A stretch of 64,000 nt of DNA from Limonium bicolor. Its lineage: Eukaryota > Streptophyta > Magnoliopsida > Caryophyllales > Plumbaginaceae. The notes beneath the pieces were generated by a model, which saw only the letters and a list, made by a program, of their open reading frames with translations, was not told the DNA's origin and ran no database searches. This document shows, piece by piece, positions 46,950 to 58,540 of this stretch (position 1 is the stretch's first letter; each line of letters starts with the position of its first letter). The position numbers and the translations under genes were made by a program. The stretch lies in NCBI GenBank assembly GCA_023374045.1, contig CM041783.1:123009503-123073502 (forward strand). Reading direction: 5' to 3'.

Positions 46950-48470
46950 TTACACATAGAATTTTTTTAGACATTCTCCATGCCAAGAATGCGGCGATTC
47001 GTACCATTCACCATTTTTCAGGCGGTATGAAGCTCGTCCCGTCCTTTGGTGTATGATGTACGGTCCTTCCCATTGGGGCTCTAGCTTCTTAGGCTGCTTA
47101 ACTTCTCGGAGAACCAACTCTCCTGGGGCAAAACTTCCCTCTTTTATCCTTTGGTTTAAATATCGTTCTACCTTGGATTTATCTTTTGCCATCCTTATTG
47201 CTGCGGCCACCCTAGTCTCCTCGAGAAGGTCTAGATGATCCTGTATTCCCTGATTGTTGACTTCTTCGTCATATGATTCCCACCTTATTGACGGTACCGC
47301 AATTTCTGCCGGAATGACAGCCTCTAATCCATATATTAATCTGTAGGGTGTTTCCCCTGTCGGCCCCCTTTCTGTTGTTCTGTATGACCAGAGGACCTAG
47401 GGTAGCAGCTCCGCCCACTTTCCCTTTCTTTTATCGAGTTTTTTCTTTATCGCCTTTACTATCTGACCATTTACATTCTCGACTTGCCCATTTGCCTAAG
47501 GGTGTGCCACTGATGCAAACCTTAAGTCGATCTTCCACTCCTCACAGAATTCCCGGAAGCTCTCGCAATTGGTTTGTGTCCCGTTATCGGTTATTATCTC
47601 CTTTGGTATGCCGAACCTGCATACCACATATTTCCAAATGAACTCCTGTGACTTTCTAGCTGTGATGGAGACAGTAGGCATTGCCTCGACCCATTTTGTG
47701 AAATAGTTGATGGCAACATATATGAACTTGAACCTCCCTGGTGAAGCTACTGGGAATGGTCCCACAATATCCAACCCCCACATAGCAATGGGAATTGGGC
47801 AGAGGATAGATTTCCGTTCCGCCGGAGGATTGTGTATTTTGTTTCCGTGTTCCTGACAATTGAGGCACTTTTGTATATATTCTTTGCAATGCTCCATCAT
47901 TTTTGGCCAAAAGTATCCGAGCCTCAAGATTTTGTGCGTTGTGGTTCTTTCTCCATGATGGTTTCCACAAAGCCCACCATGCACCTCCTCTATTAGCTCT
48001 ATCCCTTCGGTTATGGTAACACATTTTAGTGCCGGTCTTGCGAAAGATCGCTTATACAGCTGGTTATTCTGAATGAAAAATGATGCGGCCCGCCTCTTTA
48101 TTATCTTTGCCTCCTTTTCCCCTTCCGGCAACTTTCCTTGTCGTATGTAATCTATGATTGGAGTCATCCAAGATTCTGCCTCATCATTCGATTTTACTGT
48201 AAGAACTTGAGCCCCGTCTATGCTTGACGAAGTTTTGATTTCTAGCCATATTTCATTGGGTACTTTTTCGGCCATACTTGCCAATTTTGCCAAGGCATCA
48301 GCCTCAACATTCTCCTCACGAGGGAGATGTTTCAGCTCACATCTTTAGAAATTTGCTTTTAGCTCCTGGACTTTGAGCAAGTATCTCCATAGCTTTTCCT
48401 CTTCGACTTCATAGATGTTGTCGTTTTGTCTTGCTACCAATATAGAATCCGAGTATACCTCTAATTCTCT
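46950..48470 (-). pseudogene. Element E RNase H end and integrase
   Basis: From 48470 down, the minus strand encodes an RNase H tail (VYSDSILVARQ ... ADALAKLAS) with one stop. Integrase follows. Counting from 48293, the zinc module has His near 105 and 112 and CLNC at 143-146; catalytic Asp is at 175 (GLDIVGP) and 236 (ITDNGTQ). TAG at 47494-47496 interrupts before the Glu of GQVENVNG, and another TAG is at 47397-47399. The C-terminal GPY-type region (EGPYIIHQRTG) ends at 46950. The stops make it inactive. Confidence 0.87.
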
Positions 48471-49129
48471 CTAGGGGAGTCTTGAGTTGTTTGACATCCT
48501 TCCTTTTCTTGACTTGGCTCCGGGGAAGAAGGTAACTTTCTCTTGAACTCCTTTTGTGACCCTACAGTTTTGACCATCTCCTCACTTGGGAGGCTGTCCA
48601 TGATGCGGACTTCACACATTCGGGCCAAATTTTGGCTTCCTCTTATCGTAACCACGTTCCCGTTTGTGGTTAAATATTTCAATTTTAAGTGATGAGTGCT
48701 GTGTATGGCATTGAAAGCATTGATTCCTGGCCTTCCAAGGTACATGTTATATCCAGACAGATCTGGCACGATAAAAGCCGTAAGTTTCTCCATTCTCCTT
48801 TCATCCCCTTGACCCAGGGTCATTGTAAAATCTATACTGCCGGAAGACGTGGTAGAGACCCCTCTTACAAATCCTCCCAGAATAGCCGAATATGACTTGA
48901 TCCGGTCCTCAGGCACTTCCAACCTCCTAACCGCTTCGGCTGATATAACGTTCGCTCCAGCCCCGCTATCGATCAGGATCCCTTCCATCATTCGATCGTT
49001 TACTTGTGCACGAATGATAAGTGGATCGTTGTGCGGATACAACACTCCATCTTCATCTTCGTCGGAGAAGAAAATTGGAGGAAAACTTTCTTTCTTGGCG
49101 ATCTTCCTCTCCGGAAGTTCCTGATGCAC
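48461..49129 (-). pseudogene. Element E aspartic protease
   Basis: The catalytic motif ILIDSGAGANVI is at about residues 51-62 from 49129. The C-terminal part has VPDLSGYNMYLGRPGINAFNAIHSTHHLKLKY, typical of the Tat/Retand protease region that cuts Gag-Pol. The frame then runs into a junction at about 48470 where the next recognisable sequence is an RNase H tail, so RT and most of RNase H are deleted. Coordinates 48461-48470 overlap the next entry at this junction. Confidence 0.87.
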
Positions 49130-49496
49130 TTGATGAATGCGCCTTTTTCTTTCATTAGGGGTTAGTGGTCCTACCTCCGAAAAAAGTCCTGTGAGTTTCC
49201 TTAGAAAAAGTTTTGTTAGCCTTCTTTTTCAGGAGAAAAGGGGGGTTCGCTTGTAAACAAAAAATGCGAAAAATGGAAATTCTATTCCCCTTTTTCTTGG
49301 TAACGTGATACTTGACAATTTACTCCTATATGCTCAATTTTTGGGAAGACAGGTGATATAAGATTTTTAGCTTAAAGCAGATTACAAAAAGGCTATAAGA
49401 ATGAATCTACTTGGAGTAATACAAAAGCAAATTGTCTGGATTTGTAATTCCGAATGCTATTCGAATGAAAAGAGAAAGAACTTTTACTTTCCTTCC
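49130..49496 (-). other. Element E gag-protease spacer
   Basis: No recognisable domain. It is AT-rich and is probably decayed gag-pol linker. Confidence 0.5.
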
Positions 49497-50175
49497 TCAC
49501 AGACCTGTTATCATACCCACCGACTTGCCAGGGTCAAGCGTGGGGTGAACCTCCTCCTTTTGCCGTCCACGTGGCGTATTCTGGGCACCGCCCTGCTGAC
49601 CGCCGTACAGTCTTTGTGCTCCGGCTGATTGCTTTCCCTTCTTATTATTCTGCTCAATGATTTGAAGCTCTTTTGTCAGGGTAGCACAGTTTACAGTCCG
49701 GTGGCTGCGGTTCCCATGGTATTCACAGCGCGACCGAAATTTCTTTCTGCGGCGGCTTTCTCGGCTGAGGGAGGTATCCTTCTCTGACTGCAGCAGCATA
49801 TTTCCCTGGGTCAATGTAGACAATGGTCCTTGCCCTCTGATGCTGTGGCCCCTGAGAGGAAGATCCGGTGATCGATTTGTAATAATATGGTTTGTATCTT
49901 GACCCTCCTCTTCCGACATTTCCTCCATGCCCCTCCTTCTTTTCTGATATTGCTGCATTTTTGAAGCTATCCACTAGCTCTTTAGCCTTGTTCTCTGCTA
50001 TTTCGGATTTCAAAAAATCATGGATCATTTTAGCTAACTCTCCATGAGTTTTTGGCGCTTTTGTTGCAATCTTTCCAGCAAGTCGAGGCTGGGTCAAGCC
50101 ATTTCCAAAGGGCTTAATCAAGATTTTCTCATCAATATCATTGAAACTGTATGTTGTATCTCCAATATAACCCGA
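49497..50175 (-). pseudogene. Element E gag, C-terminal half (frameshifted)
   Basis: This encodes the nucleocapsid portion of Gag. From about 50175 the minus frame reads FNDIDEKILIKPFGNGL and then a linker. A shift at about 49740-49780 leads to the zinc-binding motif CEYHGNRSHRTVNC (about 49684-49725), spaced CX2HX4HX4C as in Tat-type gags. The N-terminal half is missing. Unknown sequence replaces it to the right. Confidence 0.82.
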
Positions 50176-51117
50176 TCTGATTTACTATCCTACGTTACCT
50201 GGTCTCGGTTACAGAATCTCATAAGAAAGGGAGAGAGAGAGAGAGAGAGTCTTTTGTTAGAGTCAAGTGCGGGTTTGACTACCAAATGTTACGTGTCTTA
50301 TTTCATGGGGGTACACTCTTATTTATGGAGTCTTGGGGCCTGGTCCTATGTTGCCAGCCTGTATTTTACATGTATAAGTACGATTTTACCCTCCCTAACA
50401 TCTTTTGACCGACCACAGGCGGCCGGCCACACTATATTTCGTCTTGCCTAAGTCCTACTTTCGTCCGGCCGGGGGCGGCCGGATGTCTTATGTATTCTTA
50501 CTCCCATCCGGCTGGAAGCGGCCGGATGCTCCATATGTCTTGTTTAGCTTGGTACCATTTCTTCCCTTCTCATCAATCCCACAAGTTCTATTTTTCTGAA
50601 TTTTTGGTGAAGAAAATAGAACTTCTGTGTCTTGTGTTTCGGCGAAAAATTTTGCGATTGCGGCCAACCCTGAGGCTCTTTGGTCTGCTTATGCTTCGTC
50701 TTTTCCTTATCTCAGTCCCACAAGTTCTTTTTCTATATATTTGGAGAGAAAGAACTTTTCATTGGCCATGTGCGAAGCTCGTGACCCGAACTCGCTCTTT
50801 ACCGCTTTTTAGAATTTTCCGCCTGTCTTTAGTGTGGAATTCGGAGGGTCCCTCTTTCGACCAAACGTCGGAACCGTCTTTAGGAAGCGTGTGGCCCTTT
50901 CTTTTTCCCTGCAAAAAGGTGCTTTTTGTTTGCACATACATATATATATTATTTATTTAGCGGGAGAAAACATTCCTTAAAGTCCGAGTTTTTAATCTTC
51001 TTTCTCTTTCTTCTTCTGCTTTCTCGCTTCGACTGTCTTCTTCTCTCGCCACTCTGTAATCGCGCTCTGTCTAGCCTTTTGTTGCTGTTGTCCTTCGATT
51101 TCGTGCCTAGCTCAACA
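50176..51117 (+). promoter_or_regulatory. Divergent intergenic region with hairpins
   Basis: This lies between minus-strand gag and the plus-strand gene. It has a GA run (50230-50249). Three GGCCGG-centred inverted clusters follow at about 50406-50432, 50462-50484 and 50503-50529 (ATCCGGC with GCCGGAT arms). Two long-stem hairpins share an AAGTTCT opening: 50583-50596 with 50612-50624, and 50722-50734 with 50747-50757. TATATATATT at about 50941-50950 is a candidate TATA box, 170 bases before the ATG. Confidence 0.6.
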
Positions 51118-52675
51118 ATGTCTACCTCCGCCGCAAAAAAGAGTAAGCTTGCTGCGAATTTTCCGCCGGCCATCGAGGCGATTCAGGGCTCCCGCTCCCC
51201 CAATGGCTTTCGCCCCACACTCCTGAAATTCTTGAAGGCATTTTTGTCCGGGCGTCAGCCCTCTCCTTCCTCTCTTGACTTCTCCACCCTTTGTGATTGC
51301 CTTAGGGATGTCGAAGCTCCACTTGGTACTCAAATTTACCTACCGTCCCCTGATTCTCACCCCAACGACGACTTTGGCCGTGGGTATGTGGTCTATGCCG
51401 ATTTTTTCCGTTCCGACTTGACCATTCCCCCACACCCTTTTGTCTTGGGCTTCCTCCTCCGTCGTTGCTGTTCTCTCGCCCATCTTCACCCAAAGGCCAT
51501 TTCGCATCACCATGCCTTTGTTTCTCTCTACGAAGAAGGCAAGATTCGACCGGAAGGTACTGACTTTGCCCGCTTCTTCACGTTTAGGGTTGACCCTGAT
51601 AGCTTGACCCTAATTGCGAAAGCCGGATACTCCCTTTTTGACTACAAGAAGGTTCATGAGTGGAGCTCACGGTGGTTCATCATCGTTCCTCCATCCGGCC
51701 AAATCTTGGGTGTCCCATTCTGTGCTAAAGTCGCCAAAGGCCAGTTGGTCTGTCCCCCAATCCCTCCGGTGGAGCTGCCTATCTTGATGATTCTGAGGGC
51801 GCAAAACAAAAAGCCGCCAACTGTCGAGGCGTTTTTTACAAAAGCGCGCTTATCTTCTCTGAAGACCTATCACAGTAAGTGCTTTTAATTTTTTGTGCAA
51901 GTTTTGCTGTCTCCACTGGTTCTCTTATCGCTTTGGTGTGTTGTATGTAGACTTCTTCCAGAAGGGGGATAAGATCAGTCCCTTCTACAGCTGGAACCTC
52001 GTCACCTTCAAGAATGGGGACGAGAAAATCAATTATTCCGATACAATGGATGCGGCTGTCGACGCAGCTGAACAGCTCTTGGGAGATGCTTCTCCTTCTA
52101 CGCAGCGTTCCAGGCAAGAAGCCAGAGATGACCAAGCTGGTCATTTGAAGAAAAAGAAGAGGTTGGAATCTCCTGAACGTGCTGACGCCAGATTGTCAGG
52201 TACATGGCACGTGAGCCCCGAGTCTGGGCGCCGTGTCTTCCTTCCTCTCACCCCTGGTTCGGGTCTAGACCTTTGTTCTCGCCTGGGGCGTGAGTCTGGT
52301 CATCCGACTCCGATTTGCGAGTAGTTTCCTGACTTGTCGGGTTACTTTTCTTCAGATCCTACCCAAGGGAACACTTTGGAGGCCACCAGACTCCGCACTG
52401 ACCATCCGGCTGAACAAGGTTTTGATTGTTCCCGCGTTTTCCCTCATTCTTTTGCTTTTTTCTGTACCCCTCTGTTTCCGGCTCTGTATACACTTGGAAC
52501 TTCTGGTACTGACATAGTGTTTGTCTTTATTACTGCAGCAGCGCCTGTTCCTGTCAAGCAAAGACTTAAAAAGAAAAATGCATCAAAGCTGAAGGCCCCA
52601 CAGCCAGGGACATCGGGAGAGGGTCAGACCTCCGACAACCCTGAGGCCTCAGTCTCATTTTCTATTGATGTTGCT
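51118..52675 (+). CDS. Multi-exon Transposase_28-like gene, 5' part
   Basis: Start ATG at 51118 (AACAATGTC context). Exons inferred from canonical sites: 51118-51874, 51951-52199, 52356-52418 and 52539-52675 onward, with GTAAGT/TATGTAG, GTACAT/CTTCAG and GTTTTG/CTGCAG introns. Frame is kept through every join. Residues of about 95-200 (PPHPFVLGFLLRRC ... EWSSRWFIIVPPSG) resemble the plant domain called 'putative gypsy type transposon' (Transposase_28), found in extra ORFs of plant retroelements; its function is unknown. After it come acidic and lysine-rich stretches. It lies antisense to gag of element E. Exon 4 is interrupted at 52675 by the Athila-type element. It could alternatively be a host gene derived from such an ORF. 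Confidence 0.72.
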
Positions 52676-53749
52676 TGATGGAGAAATATGTGACTACTTC
52701 TACCACATAGGCAGTGTACCTATCGTTTTGCGGGTATAGTGTTTAAATGGGGTTGTCGATCTCAGGGACCTCGTATAATTAATTAACAATATATGATTAA
52801 CTGGGAAATTAAGTTAAACTAAAGAAAACAAGAAATATCACTTTTTCGGTTTTAAATGATTGATTAAAAAGAAACTAAACTGCAAGGAGAAATAGAACAA
52901 TTTAAAAGGTAAATAAACACAGAGGGATTTAAAGAGTGGTGAATGTGATAAATAGAAAAGCGCACCCCGGGTTGTTTGCTTACTTATTCCTTTTATATCT
53001 GTTACTAAATTCTTCCTTTAATTTTAGTGCAATAACTCAAAAACTTTAATTAATTCATTAACGACTAAGTATAATGAATCCTAACCAATTGTTAGATCTA
53101 GCAGCAGACTAATGCTCTAGACCGGACACAATTAATTGCATAAAGAGCAGTTTCTATTGGAGTCTAATTAACCTATAGGCGGGATCACGCTTCTAGCTGT
53201 TAATTAGGTTCAACTTCCTTCGTCTCGTTATCTATCTCAGCTCTCGCATTTTAATAAGATAACTACAAGGGTTGTTCTAATTACTGGCCAAATAATTAAA
53301 ACATTTGAAGGACAGCAATTGAACTGTTGCAGTTAACAAAATTTATTTGAAGAATCACATAGCAGAATTCAGGAAATAGGTTCGCATCCCAACCCGGGAA
53401 GCTAAAATACTTACTCGCTCATCGTTACAAAAACAACGATAACAGACAAGGAATGCATTAAATAAATTAAAGTAAAGGTAAGATGTAACTCCAGTTTAGA
53501 AGTTCACTCCGGATCCTTGCTTCAACTTCGTCTTGTGTTGCCCTGACTGCTAACTTTATTCCTGTAAAGCTAGTGCGTAACAGGGAAATAAAATGAAAAG
53601 TGGGATGTATGTGTTTACGTGGGAATTTAATGGAGTGGATGGGTGATGATTTCTGATAGAGGGAAATGAAGTGAATGGAGTACAAGCGTGGGCGAGGGAG
53701 TGTGGCAGATGATTTGGGTCGATGGATGGATTTTTGCAACCAGAGTGTG

Positions 53750-53761
53750 GGTTTATATAGG
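53750..53761 (-). promoter_or_regulatory. TATA box, Athila LTR
   Basis: CCTATATAAACC on the minus strand; the other LTR has the same at 62571-62582. Good consensus and position. Confidence 0.7.
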
Positions 53762-54080
53762 CTGAGGAAATGAGAAGCAGACAACGGAGAAGTCAGGGAC
53801 AGTGAGCTAGTGAGTAGATGGCGGTGGAGTTGGTGAGCAAATCCGCAAAAATTGCAGTCAGAGATTTCATTCCTGATCGGGCAGAGCAATTAATTGCAGA
53901 CAGAGATTTAATTCATGATCCGCAGCAGCAATTGATTGCAGAGCCGGCGTCACGCGTGCACAAATTAAGGTGGGAGCCGTCTGTAATTAATGAAGTAGCA
54001 GTTCGAGTGCGGCGCCGGAAAGAAGAAGGAAGAAGAATCGCGTCTGAATTTGGTGCGTGTCCGCGCCTCTGTCCTCGCAA

Positions 54081-54237
54081 GTGTCCGCCCATACACAAGC
54101 GGACATCTCCTCCTGTCCGAGCAAGCAACCGCGCCTCTTCATGCGGACGTGTAATGTGTCCGCCCAGTGACCGCCTAGACTCAAGCGGACTCCCTCCTGA
54201 CCGCCTAACTGTCCGCGCATGAGGATGCGGACGCAGC
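54081..54237 (-). repeat. GTCCGC/GCGGAC hairpin cluster in Athila LTR
   Basis: Opposed hexamers at about 54081-54106, 54141-54193 and 54209-54237; the last forms a tight stem (GTCCGC...GCGGAC around CATGAGGAT). Repeated in the 5' LTR at about 62902-63058. Confidence 0.75.
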
Positions 54238-54516
54238 TTGTGTCTGTGCCTCTGTTTTCTATTTTAATGCAATCTTCAACCGGCTCCAGATTCTTTGTTA
54301 TAAGTCCGTTTTACTCGCCGTTTGTTGCGTTGGAAAACTTGTGAAATAAACTATTTGATTCCAACACTTTTTCCTGCATTTAACACATAAAATATATCAA
54401 TTCATATCAAAACTTAAATCTAGGAAAATCATAAGATAAGTGAGAAATATTACTTAAAATACTGCAAATTATAAGGTAATCAAACCCTTAAAAGTCTATA
54501 TATTTCGCACTTATCA

Positions 54517-55824
54517 AACTTCCTCACACTTATTTTTGCTTGTCCTCAAGCAAATAAAGAATAGACTTTCTCTAAGGTCACAGTATCAAACTCCGGGATT
54601 CAACAATCGTGGAAGGAAATCAAGCTAAATGGCAATCAAGAGAATAATCCTGCTCTTAGATGTAGGTTTTTGTAAACAGTGAAACAGAAAATTTTTAATA
54701 AGAGCATGGATAAGTTAGATTGTAAAAATTGAACATAGATTAGCTCGGAACCTTCCACCAATTTCTTTTCTCTAACCTTTGGATGACAAGGGGTGTGAAG
54801 TAACACCTTATTCTGTGATACCTTTCAACACCACATACTCATGATCAAAATATGAAAAATTGCGACAATCATTGAGCATTAAGAGTTTTGCATGTTCATT
54901 TTTTTTTCTCTTCTCTTTTGCTTTTCATTGTCCGCACAATTGTTTCACCCCCCAGACTTTTCTCTTCACCCATGTAGCGGCTTTGGGCCTTCTATCCCAG
55001 ATCACAAGACCTTAGGTAGATGGGTGATGAGGCACCCCAAGGACTTAATAACCGAATGAACGAGGCCTGTTTTGGTTCAGAAAACTTCATTATATGATCA
55101 GAGGAGTACTTTGCCTTATCCTTTCCATACCAAACTTTCACTTAGTCCCATGATTGCCAAGCTAAGGTAGTTCAATTTCCAAAATCAGCTTATCCACCAG
55201 ATTTTAGTGAAAATAGTTTTAATTTTGAAGAAAGTATTTGATACATACAAACAACGTCAAGCAGAACGATTCTTGAGGTTGTCATCAGGCTCGATTTCAA
55301 AAACTTCCACAAAAATTTTAGCCCGAAAATTCAACATGTATTGGCCTTTAGAGAAGCTTACTATCATAATTAGAGAACAAAAATCAAGTGTGGCATTAGG
55401 TACTACTGGCATATTTTCAGGGAAAGGTCTAAACTTCCTCACACTTAAGAGGAGCAATGTCCTCATTGTTCATAAAATAATCAAGAAAAGACCTTTCACA
55501 ATATGCTAGACTCATGAAGGATTCATTTAGGACGCTATGGACTTAATCAGTTAAAGCACGTGTGGCTGAACATAAATATTAAAAATAAGGGAACCGAGAC
55601 TCCCCTAATATCGTGAGATTGAGGAAGGTGCCCTTCCTCACACTTAAAGCATTGGCGGTGGGGTCGATGATCCTCACACTTGAGTCTAAGCAATGGTTCA
55701 GCTTGGAGTGATTTGCAACAAACGGTTTACCTACACACACTGTCAAATACCAAAATAAAGCTAGGAAGCGTTGCGTTAATAGCCCAGGTACTATTACCTC
55801 CTCCCTCTTCTTCTTCCTCTCTTT

Positions 55825-55869
<45 letters not shown>

Positions 55870-55986
55870 AATATATTAGAGAGAAATATATGCGTAGCTT
55901 ATAAAACATGAATTGAAAAATACCCCTGGGTTGCCTCCCAGTCAGCTGCCCTCTTTATAGTCATTGGCTGGACTTTTGTGAAGTAG
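54517..55986 (-). other. Athila 3' region with PPT and PPT-like copies
   Basis: The PPT (minus strand TAAGTGTGAGGAAGTT, 54532-54517) abuts the LTR. The identical 16-mer recurs at 55432-55447, with shorter matches at 55633-55646 and 55671-55681. An AT microsatellite spans 55831-55866. The site where Athila elements often carry an env-like ORF has no such frame here. Confidence 0.75.
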
Positions 55987-57370
55987 CTAACCTGCAATTG
56001 GATCTTTAAGAGATACTTCATATGTAGCAGCTTGATCCAGTGAAGTACCCAGAAATTTCTTGACTCGTGACCCATTGACTTTAAATGTTTCCCCCTTTGC
56101 ATTGGCGAGTTCAATCGCACCGAATGGGGAAATGCTAATAATAGGGTAAGGTCCTGACCAGTATGATTTCAGCTTACCTGGGAAGAATTTGAGCCTGGAG
56201 TTGAAAAGCAGGACTTGGTCCCCCACCTTAAATTCTCGATTGGCAATCATCTTGTCATGCCAGCGCTTGGTACGTTCCTTATATATTACAGCATTCTCGT
56301 AAGATTCGTTCCTGAGTTCCTCCAACTCTGTCAACTAGAACTTGCGTTTATCACCGGCTTGCTAGGTCAAAATTAAGAGCTTTCAAGGCCCAATATGACT
56401 TGTATTCTAATTCCACAGGCAAGTGGCATGCCTTCCAAAAACCAACTTGTAGGGAGACATGCCAATTGGTGTCTTGAAAGCAGTGCGGTAGGCCCAGAGC
56501 TTCATCTAATCTAAGTGACCAATCCTTACGAGAAGAGTTCACCGTCTTTTGTAAGATCCACTTGAGCTCTCGGTTTGTCACTTCGGCCTGCCCATTTGTT
56601 TGAGGATGGTAGGGTAAGGCAACCTTATGTCGAACCCCATACTTCTTTAATAGTGCTTCAAACTGGCGGTTACAGAAATGGGAGCCACCGTCACTGATTA
56701 TGGCTCGAGGAACACCGAATCGAGTGAAAATATTTTTCTTGAGGAACTTCACAACAGTTTTAGCATCATTAGCAGAACAGGCAAGGGCTTCCGCCCATTT
56801 TGAAACATAATCAACAGCTACTAAGATGTAAAGATTACCGAAAGAGTTTGGGAAGGGACCCATAAAATCAATACCCCAGACGTCAAATAGCTCAACTTCT
56901 AACATGTTATTCAGTGGTAGCTCATTTCGACGAGATAGATTACCTTGCCTTTGACACCGATCACATGTCGAAACAAACGCATGACAATCCTTGTGAAGGG
57001 TGTTCCAGAAAAAACCTGATTCTAGTATTTTTGCGGCGGTTCGAGTGGCGCCATGATGTCCACCGGCTTCTCTGGAATGGCAATGGAGGAGAATGTTTCT
57101 GACCTCTGACTTCTGGACACATCTCCTAATGATTCCATCTGCACAGACTTTAAACAGATAAGGGTCATCCCAAAAATAATGTTTGACAATGGAAAAGAAC
57201 CTCTTTCTCTGCTGATAAGTCATATCAGCTGGAACAATCTTCCTAACAAGGTTAGCGATATCAGCAAACCATGGATCCTCAACATCTTCTGCTGCAAATG
57301 CTGACTCATCAGGGAAGGACTCGTTGATGGGAGTCCCATCATCAGATGCCTCCATTCTGGACAGATGATC
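55987..57370 (-). pseudogene. Athila-type integrase
   Basis: In the frame opening at 57475, the zinc module has [12 protein letters not shown] (about 131-142) and CDRC (171-174). The catalytic triad is Asp 203 (GIDFMGP), Asp 262 (ISDGGSHF) and Glu 298 ([11 protein letters not shown]), all intact. A shift near 56490 and another near 56340 split the C-terminal part, which continues as [16 protein letters not shown] and then a C-terminal domain (KVGDQVLLFNSRLKFFPGKL) ending at 55987. This is typical Athila order and sequence. Confidence 0.9.
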
Positions 57371-57379
57371 AGCTACCAC

Positions 57380-58540
57380 ATTTTGTGTTCCCTTTGTCCC
57401 TGATCTCAATATCAAATTCTTGCATAGGAGAATCCACCTAATTAACCTGGGTTTTGACTCTGCCTTAGCAAACAAATACTTAAGAGCAGAGTGGTCAGTA
57501 TGTACAATAATTTTACCACCCAGTAAATAGGATCGAAACTTATCTAGAGCAAAAACTACGCTAGTAATTCTTTTTCTGTGGTTGCATAATTTTTCTGGGC
57601 ATCATTCAAAGTTCGACTTGCATAATATACTACCCGAAGAATTTTATCAATCTTCTGACATAAAACGGCTCCCACAGCGTAATCACTAGCGTCACACATT
57701 ATCTCAAAAGGGAGTGACCAATCAGGAGACACAACGACGGGTGCAGAAATTAGCTTTTCTTTTAATAAATTAAAAGCTTTCAGACATTCTTCAGAAAAAT
57801 GGAACTTAACATCCTTTGCAAGTAGATCACACAGAGGTTTAGAGATTTTGGAAAAATCTTTAATGAATCTTCTATAAAAACCTGCGTGTCCAAGAAAACT
57901 ACGAATATCTCTAACAGAAGATGGTGGTGGGAGCTTTTCAATTACCTCGACTTTAGCCCGGTCTACCTCAATACCTTTTGAAGAAATTTTGTGGCCCAGG
58001 ACGATTCCTTCTCGAACCATGAAGTGGCATTTTTCCCAATTTAACACCAGATTGGTTTCTTCACACCTGGACAGCACAAGATCAAGGTTTTCTAGACAGG
58101 ATTCAAATGTTAGACCATAAAAAAAAGTCGTCCATAAAAACCTCAATGCACTTCTCAATATATTCAGCAAAGATGGCCATCATACAACGTTGAAACGTGG
58201 CAGGAGCATTACATAATCCAAATGGCATTCTTTTATAACTATAGGTTCCATACGGACAGGTAAAAGTTGTCTTATCCTGATCCTCAGGAGCTATAGGGAT
58301 TTGAAAGTAACCTGAAAAGCCATCCAGAAAGCAGTAGTAGTCATGTCCAGCTAGTCTTTCCAACATTTGATCAATGAAAGGTAATGGAAAATGGTCCTTA
58401 CGAGTGGCGTCATTTAACTTTCTATAATCAATACAAACCCGCCACCCTGTAGTGGGGCGCTGGGTAATCAGCTCACCCTTTTCATTAGGAACCACAGTTA
58501 TTCCTCCTTCTTTGGTACTACCTGAACTGGACTTACCCAT
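57380..58540 (-). pseudogene. Athila-type reverse transcriptase and RNase H
   Basis: From 58540: RVCIDYRKLN near 34-43, catalytic FLDGFSGY at 71-78, MPFGLCNAP at 105-113, FMDD at 135-138. One extra T in the T-run at about 58122 shifts the frame straight after FMDDF. The second frame (to 57556) carries the thumb, FLGHAGFYRRFI, and the RNase H start with Asp in MCDASD. Another shift near 57558 leads to the rest of RNase H ([11 protein letters not shown]) and VADHLSRME. All motifs are present, but the frames are broken. Confidence 0.9.

Larger units (their letters stand above)
52676..54516 (-). repeat. Athila-type 3' LTR
   Basis: On the minus strand it runs from TGATAAGTGCG to CTCCATCA, 1,841 bp. 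A TATA box (CTATATAAACC, 53761-53750 on the minus strand) suggests a start near 53722. GTCCGC/GCGGAC inverted clusters at 54081-54237 lie upstream of it, in U3. The open frames of 134 and 140 codons in it recur in the other LTR and look like chance frames. Confidence 0.92.

Noticed and set aside
46533..46959. Frames of 87-128 codons near 46.6-46.9 kb
   Set aside because: They are translations of the 42-bp tandem repeat, which is divisible by three and therefore open in several frames.
53467..54222. Open frames of 134 and 140 codons in the left Athila-type LTR (minus 53467-53889, plus 53818-54222)
   Set aside because: The same frames recur in the other LTR (62288-62605, 62639-63043), overlap on both strands and match no family; they are LTR sequence.
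54533..55831. Env-like ORF expected downstream of Athila integrase
   Set aside because: No frame over about 100 codons and no membrane-protein pattern beyond AT-repeat artefacts; not called.
55831..55866. AT dinucleotide run as a regulatory site
   Set aside because: An ordinary microsatellite; similar runs at 39669-39687 and a GA run at 50230-50249 have no positional meaning that I can support.
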